From Phoenix dactylifera (taxonomy: Eukaryota > Streptophyta > Magnoliopsida > Arecales > Arecaceae): 64,000 nucleotides of DNA. The translations under genes and the position numbers were made by a program. The stretch covers positions 1,900,001-1,964,000 of the forward strand of contig NC_052409.1 of assembly GCF_009389715.1 (NCBI RefSeq), written 5' to 3'. This document shows positions 1-9,891 of this stretch, in pieces. The notes under the pieces were generated by a model. It did no database searches. It worked only from the letters and a program-made list of their open reading frames with translations, and had not been told where the DNA came from. Numbering within the stretch: the stretch's first letter is position 1; each line of letters opens with the position of its first letter.

Positions 1-667
1 GATAAAAAAGAGGTGTATCCAGAATATCATATCATAGATGCATATCTTGAAGACTTTAAAAAAAAAAAAAACTACAGAACAACAAGGCTTGCCATGTCGT
101 ATATCTCAAGGTGCTGGGCAATAAAGGAAATACATGATTTGAAGAAATGTGAATATTGATATGGATATTTGCTAAAACTAGAAAAGATAAAATAAAAAAA
201 TATTAAAGGAGTTGTAAGAGTTGTACAAATTAAGGATGAAGTAACAAAAAATCAACTGAGATAGTATGAACATATACAACAAAAATCTAAAAGGCACCAA
301 TGAGGAAAGATGCGTTGGTTTGCGTTGAAAATGGTAAAAAAAAGGAGAAAAGGACCTAACAATTACATGGTTGGAGGTTATAAAAAAGACTATAGAAAAA
401 CTTGGAATAATATAAGAGATTGGCTTATATAGCAATGCGTGGTGAATAAAAAGTCATAAAGCCAATCCCAAATAGTTGGAAAACATTAGATGCAAGGTTT
501 GTCGTACCAGTCGATGTTGATGTGTATCGATTATACCGTACTATACCAGGTCGAACCAGTATACGGTACTAAGCGTGTACTAACATTCGGTATATTGAAC
601 TAGCTCCTGTAATGGACGTACCGATATTATAATAGGATGGTACCAATACGGAATCTAGCACCGAGAT
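1..667. other. AT-rich intergenic DNA with GTAC-rich dispersed repeat
   Basis: No gene is supported here. Short frames in the first 450 bases are AT-rich and protein-like in no recognisable way. From about 500 to 655 the sequence is dense in GTAC, TACCG and CGGTA words. The same style of repeat recurs near 49080-49400 and 56411-56600, so this is probably a degenerate dispersed repeat family. Confidence 0.4.
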
Positions 668-1184
668 TAAGGGTGGCAATCAGGTCAAAGCACATCAGAT
701 ATAGGTCGAGTCGGATCCGGGTCGGATCAAAAATTCGTCGACCCGAACCCGACAGGTTAAAAGTTTAGATTTGAATCCGACCTGTTTATTAAATTGGTAA
801 CTCGGCCCGACCTATATAACCCGTTTATTAAACAGGTCAAGACAGGTTAAATGGGTTAAACAAGTTTTTAACAAGTAAAATGGATTTAAACAAGTTAAGC
901 AGGTCAGGTTAAACATGTCAAAAATTGGTTAAGCAGGTTTCAAATAGGTTAAACAAGTTTTATACAGGTTAAATGAGTTGGATAATGATCCGATCCAATT
1001 ATTAAATGAGTCAAAACAGATTAAATGAATCAAAGATCTAAATGTGAGCCAAACCTATTCGATAAATAGGTTAGACGGGTTGACCCATTTATAACCGAAA
1101 TTTGTTTATGTCAACTCAAAACCTACTTAAAATGGGTCATTCGCGGGTCAGGTTGACAAGTCGGATTGTAAATTGCCACCTTTA
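668..1184. mobile_element. Non-autonomous hAT-like DNA transposon (517 bp)
   Basis: The element begins TAAGGGTGGCAAT and ends with ATTGCCACCTTTA, which is the inverted repeat with one mismatch (13-bp terminal inverted repeats). It is flanked by 8-bp direct repeats, ACCGAGAT (660-667) and ACCAAGAT (1185-1192), one mismatch apart. Eight-base target duplications are characteristic of hAT elements. The inside has no transposase reading frame and consists almost wholly of short degenerate units related to AGGTTAAACAGGTT and GGGTCGGGTC. The same units occur in the element at 49687-50892 and in the fragment near 58085, so these form one family. Confidence 0.8.
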
Positions 1185-1192
1185 ACCAAGAT

Positions 1193-2119
1193 GGTGAACC
1201 TTGGCTAGATGGTTATGGCTATGGTTATGATCTCCTGATAGTCAACAATCGAAAGTCTGAACATCCTCTTTACTTCCTATAGTCACTACACAAATGTATC
1301 TGATGTTCCTTCCCCTCCAATTACACAAGGCCACAAAGTCAGCATCCTCAGAGACAACACATTAACACAAATTGCATGGCAAGTTACATTTCCAATATCA
1401 GACCCTGAGGTTAACATATTAGGAATAATATAGCCATCAAGTTAATACATGAACAAATTGTCCTGTAACACCACGCTATTGCCATTTACCAATGATCATT
1501 TCTACCCCCTTTGAAGTATAACTGCTTTTGATTCTCCACGAACTGACAATATATAACTGCTTTTTGATTCTCCACGAACTGACAATATAGCTAAGTTGAT
1601 GATCCTATAGAACACTCAACTGTTGAAAAGATGTAATTAACGAAAGAGTTGCATTAAGCCAGATACCAGAAAGAAATAATTCATTAAATTCAATAAAACA
1701 ACCAGCTCTGCAAGATACCAGCAGCTCAAGAACAGGTTCCCACTCAAAAGTTTAGTATTAGTTAAAAAACATTTTTTTCCTGAAAAATCAAAAGAAATCC
1801 GATAATCCAATAAAGAACCACAAAGCAATTCCAGAGCCACGTTTCATGAGTTCTGATCGCAAGACAGTAGCAGCACTTTGTACGAAGATTCATTGACATG
1901 GAATACCAAACAAAAGACTCCAGCCACAATCGCCCTAATCTAATTAAAGAACCACCGAATTCTATATTGATCAATACACGATCATCGGTCAAAGCCCTCA
2001 ACAAAAGGGAGAAGAAACGCACCAGAATTCAAGATCCCGATCGAAGTCCACGGCTCGCGGAGACCGGGGAGAGGCGAAGAAGAACAAGAATCCGTCGGTT
2101 TTACCAGTAGAGAGAAAGA
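1193..2119. other. Intergenic or intronic DNA without a supported gene
   Basis: No coding region is recognisable. A 30-bp unit (ATATAACTGCTTTT..GATTCTCCACGAACTGACA) is repeated in tandem at about 1519-1585. If the minus-strand promoter proposed just to the right is real, this stretch would lie in the first intron or leader of a gene whose body is left of the window. Confidence 0.3.
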
Positions 2120-2710
2120 TCGCCGAAATTCATCTCTTAAACCTGGGAGACGCTGATAGGGGTTTCTTGAGTCGTCAGAAATCGAGGATCGTCCTCGGCC
2201 TCATCCGCTACTCCATCGGCGAGAGCGAGAGCGAGAGCGAGAGCGCGGAGGGGTTTCGTCTGAGGCTTTAAACCGAATAGAATATGAAAAGCCAAGAACG
2301 AAGTGGGAGAAATCAAATATCGATGTTAAAAAAAGATCTGTTTTCTTTAGGGAAGGAGAGAGAGAGAGAGAGAGGCCGCGCTACCTTTATAGATTCTTCC
2401 GCATATAAGTATCTATGCTTGCGCTCAATCTTCCGTCCACTAATGTCGGTTCAAGTAAACGGACGGCAGATCTGTTATCGCATTAAAACAAATATAGGGA
2501 AAGCAGGAATTGATGTTAAAGGGGAGGGAACTTGGATTGGGAATTAAAAGTGGGAAGAATTCTGACCTTCGACTGGACTCGGGATTTAGTGCGCGGCATT
2601 CCAAGAATCCAAGCTCGGAACCGTCCTCCTGCCGCGCTCCCATTCCCATAATACGTTACCGGCCGCCTGGCGAAAGTGAATGGGGCTTTGGACTTGACGC
2701 CACGTGGCCG
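2120..2710 (-). promoter_or_regulatory. Candidate promoter and 5' leader of a minus-strand gene
   Basis: Read on the minus strand there is a perfect G-box palindrome GCCACGTGGC (2699-2708), then a TATA-like CTATAAAGG (2384-2392), then a long CT dinucleotide leader (about 2357-2375), then GC-rich sequence with a second CT/GA-rich run (about 2220-2255) and a possible splice donor CCCAG/GTTTAAG near 2140. This order (G-box, TATA, CT-rich leader, donor) is typical of plant promoters with a 5'UTR intron. No downstream coding exon is found between 2119 and 1, so the gene would continue past the left edge. The call is inference only. Confidence 0.3.
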
Positions 2711-2936
2711 TGGCAGGCTAATGTGGCGGTCTCCACTTTGCTTGCTTTAATACCCCCGGGCGGCACGATAACCCCAGCTAGGCTGCTCTCCCATATAAGC
2801 CGGGTTTAAAGCCGGTTGAGCTTATTGCTTAGCCGGGCTAGCTTAATTTATTGAAACCCCTATTTTGTTAGGTAAAATCTAGGATCGCCACCTATTAAAT
2901 ACAAAAGATATCATATTCGCAAAAGCAAATAATAAC

Positions 2937-3330
2937 TATAATAACCCATGACCTTATCCGAAATGAATAGCCAAAAGATAGTGTTTAGATTTTTTAATTC
3001 TGTATAAATACTTAAAATCGTCTCAATAATTAATCAATATGGAACTAAACACACGTCCGCATGGATCCTCACATACTCTCCCTATTTAAGCTCTGACGTA
3101 CTCATCAAGCTATTTAGGACCCATACTGCAGTGTCTTCTAGTCTACATAGGATATAGACCGAGTTCACTGTAATACCATGTATCACAACTCAGGACCTCC
3201 TCCAAAATGGGAAGTCAAAAAATATTATTTGGATTGCTTGATCCGTTATAAATATTCAAGATCTATCAAACGACTAACTGATGTAGAATTGAACATACGC
3301 CCATATGAGTTCTCACAATAATACATCAAG
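2937..3330. repeat. Two copies of a dispersed ~150-bp repeat
   Basis: Two related blocks, about 2937-3085 and 3177-3325, share the order: GACCT(C/T) .. AAAATGG-like .. TTGATCCGTTAT .. CAAGATCTA .. GATGTGGAACTAAACA .. ACGCCC .. GAGTCCTCACA. A third, better preserved copy is at 20352-20505. No coding content is seen. Family unidentified; it may derive from a retrotransposon LTR. Confidence 0.55.
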
Positions 3331-3680
3331 CATTTAACATTTGTTACCACATGAGCTCATGTTTCCAAATATATCAAGTCAGCCTGTTCATCATATGCAA
3401 ATTATATCAAAACCAGTTGTTTTTACAACTATCGGAAATAACTGCCCATGAATGACCAACGCGAAACCCTGGCACCATAAGAATTCAGGAACAACCTTAA
3501 CTTGAGATGTAGGAGTAACATGAATGTAGTCTTTAAGTACAAAAACTGAAAAACTATGTGAACTATTAGAAAGATAGCTTCAATCTGCTACTAAGCACAT
3601 TTTTTCAAAAAAATTGATACTTATTACAAGTCATATTGCTTCAAAGATGCATAAAAGAGATAAAAAATGGGCAGCGATGA

Positions 3681-4303
3681 GGTCAAGGAAGATTGGCCTC
3701 CGGCCCGCACGTCCAGCGCTACAGAGGATCTGCCGTCCTCTGACCTCATCCCCACCGGTCTCAAATAGCGGAGGCGACTGCTTCTCCTCAGAGGTATTGT
3801 CCGCTTTGAAGGGTGTTTCATAGTCTCTTCCCAACGTATGGTTTTGCCCCACAAAAGGCGCGTCTGAAGAGAAAAGGATAGCCTCCCTCCATTAAGGAAC
3901 AGACCTCTCTGCTATGTAGTCGATGTGGGACTAAGTTCAGACCCTTTATTCCCACAACATAACCCTCGAGGAGAGAGGTCTGTGCCGAGGTCAAGGGCTG
4001 TCAACAAAAGCACCATTGATAAAGTCAAGGGAGATCGGCCTCCGATCCGCGCGTCCAGCACTACGGGGGGATCTATCGTCCTCCGACCTCGTTCCCTTCG
4101 GTCTCAGACAGTGGAGGCAACTGCTTCTCCTCAAAGATATTGTCCGCTTTGAAGGGGGTTTCATAGTCTCTTCTCAACGGACGATTTTGCCCCACAAAAG
4201 GTACATCTGAAGAGAAAGGGATATCCCCCCTCCATTAAGGAACAAATCTCTCCACTATCTAGTCGATGTGGGATTAAGTTCGGACCCTTTATTCCCACAA
4301 CAG
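3681..4303. repeat. Tandem pair of a ~290-bp dispersed repeat
   Basis: Two blocks about 342 bp apart, roughly 3681-3960 and 4022-4303, are clearly homologous. Both contain GTCAAGG.AGAT.GGCCTCCG, a run ending GGCGACTGCTTCTCCTC, TTGTCCGCTTTGAAGGG, TTTTGCCCCACAAAAGG, CCTCCATTAAGGAAC and end with GTCGATGTGGGA.TAAGTT and TTTATTCCCACAACA. The short frames across them are not conserved between copies, so they are non-coding. The duplicated layout could be two insertions of one element or LTR-like ends of a very short element. Confidence 0.6.
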
Positions 4304-6164
4304 GCAGTATCAAAATTGAACAATAGAAATACCTCCATTTTTGGGCAAAAGCAACAATTTGAGAAGAACAAAAGTGCGTCCTCTAATAGTTGAAACCACT
4401 TCTAGCAATTCGACATGCAGAGAAGAAACACGCCAATCGGTAAATATATTGGTAGAAGAAATCTAGGGACCCAATTCCAAATGCGAAGAAAGAAGCGAAG
4501 ACAAATATATATTCTAGGGACCTAAATCTAGTGTACATTTAACATTCAAGATTCTCGTAATTTGAGGCTATGTTTACCCAAAAAAAAGAAGAGGAGAAAA
4601 ATATATATTAATCAAGATTTTTTTCACAATTTTTTATTATGGCTTTAGTACAAATAGGATAAATTGAGAACTAATGAAGGAATATGAAATTTTGGATTGG
4701 GATTCTTCAGAAACATGGCTCTGAACTGAGAACATTTATCGATGAAGATTTATAGTCATTTGCTGATTTTTCTTTACACATAACTACTTCCATGATTTAT
4801 TGATCTTGCAGTGACCTCGCCTAGTTTAAATCCACAAGATGTGGCTCACTTGTTAAGCTACACTAAATCCTTACCTCTAATTAAATAAAGAACCCTCAAT
4901 TCTTGACCTGAAGCAGGATAACTGAACAAAGACTTCCAAACTGCAGTAGGAGGGTCTACCTTAATTCCATTATGCTATACTCAAAGATCTCCATTAACAT
5001 GATTTCTTATAAGGATTCAAGAAGTTAAGCTCCAAGAGCCAAAATCTAGCAGCTTAGCCTCTTCTTATGATTAATCGGCCCAAGAAGCAGTCCTAAAGAT
5101 TTGTGGAATTTTTTTTTTTTGGTACACAAGATTTGTGGATTTCTACTAATCAAGATTCTAGAAAGCTGGAGCTATAAGCGCTCAGAAGGAAAAGAAGAAA
5201 ACATAATTAAGAGATTTCTAATAAATTCCTTAATTACATGTCTAACATCAAAATATTTCACCATCAGGAACTAATGAAGCAATTATAGACAAAAAGAATT
5301 TATTCCCAGAGGATTCTTTAAATCTTTAGTACCAGGCAACTGCCCACAGGAATCGAAAATAACATATTTAAGACCACATAAAACAGAGATTGCACCTTCT
5401 TTCTCCACCGTTTCTTCATCTTGCGAATGAGAAGCAAGAAGAAATCAAAGAAGGCACAGGTAGGAAGCCATTTCGTTCCAGTACTAAGTTCATAAGAAAA
5501 TTTGGCACAAAAGCTATCAATGGCGACAATTTTGAAAGCAAAATAGGTTCCTTGATTCTAACAAGTCCCAGCAAAAGGAAACATTCATACAAGAAGGCAG
5601 GAAAAGACTCCAAGCTTCATCCCTTAACACAACCAACAAGTATGGGGAAAAATACTGACCTTGCCTTCATTCTTCCTGATCCTGGCTAGCCCTCCGAACC
5701 AAGAAAGAGCGTAGAAGAGCACACAGAGGCATCTACAGGAACCAAGAAAAAAAAATAGAGATCTAGGAGTCTTCAGTTCTTTGGAACGTCGACACACCTC
5801 CCTTCATTGTGGGTGAAAATATGAAAATTTGGAGTCGTCATAACAATTGGATACTTCTGCATGAACTCGTCAGATCCAGCTCTTGTGGAAATATGTAAAA
5901 GTAGGGTACTTTTATGTAAAGTCGCAAGACCGGCCGACTCTATAAAAATATAAAACGTGGGGTACTTCTATGTAAAGTCGTCATTGCTTGCCGACTTTAT
6001 TTATTTAAATATGATAAATTGGAAAACTTATATTAAAAATTAGGGTTAATAAAATCTAGTCATTTACCTTGATCGATGCGTGCACAGCCCGTGCTCAAAG
6101 CCATTAGAGAGCGGGGAAGCGGGCCGTATTTTCTCCACTTTCTCTCTCTCCGAGCGGCTCCCAA
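4304..6164. other. Intergenic DNA upstream of the PPR gene
   Basis: Mostly AT-rich with no recognisable protein. At 5904-6000 a roughly 57-bp unit containing GGGTACTT(T/C)TATGTAAAGTCG is repeated twice. At about 5667-5736 and 6068-6104 there are short minus-strand blocks flanked by plausible splice signals, but joining them gives a stop after a few codons, so a divergent coding gene is not supported; a divergent non-coding transcript is possible. From 6130 the DNA becomes CT-rich, consistent with the PPR gene leader. Confidence 0.35.
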
Positions 6165-6299
6165 ATGTATCGTTCCTCTCCGAGCCTCTACAATTCCTCG
6201 TCGCACTACCGGCAGTTAGGTCTCTCTCTCTTTCTTCGATTCTCCCATAGCTCTTTTTTTGTTTCCTGTCAAAGATTTCCAGACCTGAGGGGTTTTGGA

Positions 6300-6398
6300 G
6301 TTAAAATCCGATGGGCAGTTGTTTCTACGGAAAAAATTCGATCTTTGGCGTTAAAATCCGATGGGCAGTTTTTTCTACGGAAAAAGATTCAATCTTTG
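6300..6398 (+). repeat. 50-bp tandem duplication in the PPR 5' leader
   Basis: The unit starting GTTAAAATCCGATGGGCAGT occurs at 6300-6349 and again at 6350-6398 with only a few mismatches. It lies between the CT-rich leader and the start codon of the PPR gene, so it is probably transcribed as 5'UTR. Confidence 0.75.
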
Positions 6399-6584
6399 TA
6401 ATGATTCTGGTTTCTTGACGTGGAATATGGTTTAAATTTGCAATAGAAAAGCCATTTTTGTGATATTTTTCTTCTAGGTTTCTTCTTACAGACTTATCCC
6501 AGTGATGTTTTATTAAGTTTTAGTCTGATGGGAGTTTGCTTGATTCTGGGGTCAGCTGGAATCATCGACTTAGAACCCTACTCT

Positions 6585-8786
6585 ATGAGTAGGGTGCAAC
6601 TGGGATTGGTTCGTCGAGCCCTTCTTGGAAAATTACCATCTCTGGGGCTGTACTCCTCTGCTTCTTCCTTGTCTTGTCTTCATGACCAATATTTTCACCC
6701 AACTCCAACCACTGAATCCACTATCGCGCAAAGAAGTATTACAAAAAGCTTTGATTTTTATGTTGGTAGAGGCCCGACACTTTTCCCCTTTGTTGCCATC
6801 GTAGTGCATACTTTGGATTGGAGCATCGCAAGCGAAACAAGCTTCTCAGAAGCAGTGAGCAAATATGGCTTGGGCCACTCATTAGAATCCTTTGCGGTGC
6901 TTATTCAGACCTTTTCATCTGCTGGAATGCATAGAGAGGTCCAATATTTGATTAGAAGTATTGTGGATTACCATAAGAGTGTTGGCTCCAACTTGTTTGG
7001 ATTGCTTTCTTCATTGGTTGGTCTTTTGGATGGTGTCATGAGCTTGCTGCAAGCCTATGAAGCTGTCATCTGTGTCTTGGCAGAGGCCTCAATGCTTGAA
7101 GATGCTCTTGAAACATATTTGGAGGCTAAGAGAATTGGCCTAAAGCTCAGTATACCCTTGTGCAATTTCTTGCTCAAGTCTTTGGTTGAAAAGAAGGAGG
7201 TGGAGTATGCTAGAAGCTTATTTCATGATATGAAGAGCTCAAGCCCTTCACCTAATGTATACACTTACACTATTATGATGGACTTGTATACTAGAGAAGA
7301 AACATTAGATAGGGATGAAGCTGATGATATTCTTTTTGATATGGAGAGAAATGGTGTGAGCCCAAATGCAGTGACCTATTGCACATATATCCGCGGACTT
7401 TGCCAAGCTGGAGACGTGGATTTTGCATGGAATGTTCTTCAAGACTTGCGATATAAAAGGCTTCCATACAATGATTACTGTTACAATGCTGTCATCTATG
7501 GTTTTTGCCAGAAAGGCCAGTTGAGCAAATCATTGATGGTTTTGGATGAAATGAAGCAATGCGGATTGCCACCAGATGTTTATAGCTACAGCATACTGAT
7601 TGATGGGTTCTGCAAGAAAGGTGATGTAATTAAAGGCTACAATCTGTTTGTTGAAATGGTAAACCGTGGAATAATGCCTACAATGGTCAGCTGTAGCTCA
7701 CTGTTGCATGGATTGTGTGGGATAGGAGAAGTAAAAACAGCAACAAAGTTGTTCCATGAGTTTGGGAATCAGGGTTATGAGCATGACCAAATTGCTTATA
7801 GCATCCTCATTGATGGGTACTGCCAGCATGGGGATTTGGCTGGTGCCTTTGCTCTCTGGGAGGACATGATTCAAAACCATTTTGTTCCAGATGTTTATAA
7901 TTATACCAGTCTCATTTATGGTTACTGCAGACTTGGATGCTTGAAGGAAGCCTTGGAAACATTTCAACTCATGGTTGATAATGGGGTGATCCCCAATACT
8001 GTTACTTGCACTGTGATAATTGATGGGTTTTTCAAGGAACGATCCATAGTGGAAGCTTTTATATTTTTAAATAAAATGCATGATCTGGGCATTATTCCCA
8101 ATTCGTATACATATAAAGTTATCATCAATGGCCTTTGCAAAGAGAGAATACCAGATAGGGCATGGGAAGTTTTTGGAACTTTGATAAAGAGGGGGCCTGT
8201 TCCTGATGTTATTGTCTATAGCACCCTTATTGATGGTTTCACCAAAACATCAAACATGGAGATGGCTTTCATGTTGTATGATAGAATGTTAAAGGGAGGT
8301 ATCACACCCAATATCTTTACTTATACAAGCCTTATAAATGGTCTCTGTCATGATGGACGACTTCCAGAAGCTACAAAATTGTTTGAAGAAATGATTGGAG
8401 TGGGCTTAATACCTGACACGATTGTTTTTACATCACTAATTGCTAATTATTGCAAGCGTAAAAATATGAAGAAGGCCGTGGAACTGTTCAGAAAAATGGA
8501 ACGGAATGGCTTATCTCCTGATGTTTTCACATATACTTGTCTGATAGATGGATATAGCAAGTTACTTCAGATGGATATCGCAGTCTCACTGATGGATGAA
8601 ATGATAAAAATTGGTCTCACTCCTAACGTGGTAACCTATACTGCTCTCATTACCGGATATCGCAAGATGGGAGACTGGGATAAAGCTTACAAGCTATATA
8701 AGATTATGATGAAGCAGGGTATTTTACCAGATGCTTCGGCTTGTCTGTCATTGGGGTTGGACTGTTGTGGAGAGGAGAACAGTTGA
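6585..8786 (+). CDS. P-class pentatricopeptide repeat protein, probably mitochondrial
   Basis: An intronless 733-residue protein. From about residue 200 to the C-terminus it is an unbroken series of 35-residue PPR units with the usual signatures (for example NVYTYTIMMDLY, PDVYSYSILIDGFCKKGD, PNIFTYTSLINGLCHDGR, PDVFTYTCLIDGYSK), about 15 units and no E or DYW tail, so P-class. Such proteins bind organelle RNA in a sequence-specific way for processing, stabilisation or translation. The frame opens at 6528, but the ATG at 6585 starts a sequence rich in Arg, Leu and Ser (MSRVQLGLVRRALLGKL) that looks like a mitochondrial presequence; the 19 residues before it do not, so 6585 is preferred. The stop is followed by an excellent donor (8860) and later exon-like blocks, suggesting spliced 3'UTR. 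A broken, inverted copy of codons corresponding to 8213-8645 lies at 18457-18866. The RNA target cannot be told from sequence by eye. Confidence 0.93.
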   Translation: MSRVQLGLVRRALLGKLPSLGLYSSASSLSCLHDQYFHPTPTTESTIAQRSITKSFDFYVGRGPTLFPFVAIVVHTLDWSIASETSFSEAVSKYGLGHSLESFAVLIQTFSSAGMHREVQYLIRSIVDYHKSVGSNLFGLLSSLVGLLDGVMSLLQAYEAVICVLAEASMLEDALETYLEAKRIGLKLSIPLCNFLLKSLVEKKEVEYARSLFHDMKSSSPSPNVYTYTIMMDLYTREETLDRDEADDILFDMERNGVSPNAVTYCTYIRGLCQAGDVDFAWNVLQDLRYKRLPYNDYCYNAVIYGFCQKGQLSKSLMVLDEMKQCGLPPDVYSYSILIDGFCKKGDVIKGYNLFVEMVNRGIMPTMVSCSSLLHGLCGIGEVKTATKLFHEFGNQGYEHDQIAYSILIDGYCQHGDLAGAFALWEDMIQNHFVPDVYNYTSLIYGYCRLGCLKEALETFQLMVDNGVIPNTVTCTVIIDGFFKERSIVEAFIFLNKMHDLGIIPNSYTYKVIINGLCKERIPDRAWEVFGTLIKRGPVPDVIVYSTLIDGFTKTSNMEMAFMLYDRMLKGGITPNIFTYTSLINGLCHDGRLPEATKLFEEMIGVGLIPDTIVFTSLIANYCKRKNMKKAVELFRKMERNGLSPDVFTYTCLIDGYSKLLQMDIAVSLMDEMIKIGLTPNVVTYTALITGYRKMGDWDKAYKLYKIMMKQGILPDASACLSLGLDCCGEENS

Positions 8787-9891
8787 GCAGTCAAAGAAAT
8801 ATTATTGCTTTTTGCATGTGCGACTGTTCACATACCTGCCAACTATTTATTCTTTTTAAGTAAGTTAGGATTGTTGTGTGATAAATAGCCGAGTTTTTTT
8901 TTTCTTAAAATTTTTGCAAGTGAGAGAATTAGATTACAATCATTACATAATATTTCAAAAAGTCTATGTTACAAAGTATTAAGTGAAACAGAAACATGAA
9001 CGCATTTTACATTTGTTACTCTGAATGGAATGTCATGTTCATTATGTCTAATCTGGTTTCTGCAATTCATTGACAAGACACTTTTAAAGCTGTTGTATTT
9101 CTACTATGGGTGCATATAGTATCATCTAAATGGAATTTTTAGAGCCGGGAAAAGAGAAGATCACCTTAATTCACTCCTTGGATTTCCAAAAATAATAGAA
9201 AGCCAACCTATATTGATTCATAAGCATGGCATCATGGAGGCTTGTGAGTTGTTGGTAATGTTTAACAATTTTCTTGTTTGCAGGCGTATCTATAAAATAA
9301 CATGTTCTGGCAAAGAAGCAGGCAGCGTGATGCAAGATGGCAGTTCTGGAGATCTGGACTCAAATCATCAAAGCCATATCCTCCTTGCCATCATTGTCAG
9401 AGCAGTGCTTTCTCAGGTGAATTTTTTTATACTATCTTTACTTATATTGATGTTTCAGACATTATTCTAATAATTTTTGCATAGGAAATTTTCTTGTTTG
9501 TTTTTTTTCCTCATCATCTTTGAGGAAATTGGCACTAGCAAATGCTGTGCAGCTAGATCAGGATTTTTGGATGCTCATTCCCTGCAGTATCTATAAAGCG
9601 GATTATGCTATTTGAGTTGGAATTAATGTGGATTCTTTTACTTCTTTTCCTTCATACAGGCCTGGCCACCATCATCATTAAATCTTCCGATTTGTCAGGA
9701 AAGCTCCTTTCATTCACCACCATGGATGGCATTGACAATGATTATCAGAACCTAAATCTGTTCCAAGGTGGTTGGGAGTTGAGTTATAGAGAGGCTTTGC
9801 CTCCCCCTAGAAATGTGCCTTTACTGGAGGAAATGGCAGATTTTGTCAGAAGATACAATGCTTTCACATTATTACAGATGACCAAAATGAG
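8787..9891 (+). other. Probable spliced 3'UTR of the PPR gene
   Basis: After the stop codon, 8787-8859 ends at a strong donor (GTAAGTT, 8860). Exon-like blocks with good borders follow: 9284-9416 (preceded by TTGTTTGCAG, followed by GTGAAT) and 9660-9891 (preceded by CTTCATACAG, followed by GTGTAT). They show no protein similarity I recognise and their frames do not connect to the PPR frame. PPR genes in plants often have such alternatively spliced 3'UTR introns. Transcript data would settle it. Confidence 0.4.

Noticed and set aside
6068-6104. Minus-strand ATG with a good donor, and a bordered block at 5667-5736
   Set aside because: Joining them gives a stop within about 28 codons in the natural frame, and no further exon was found.
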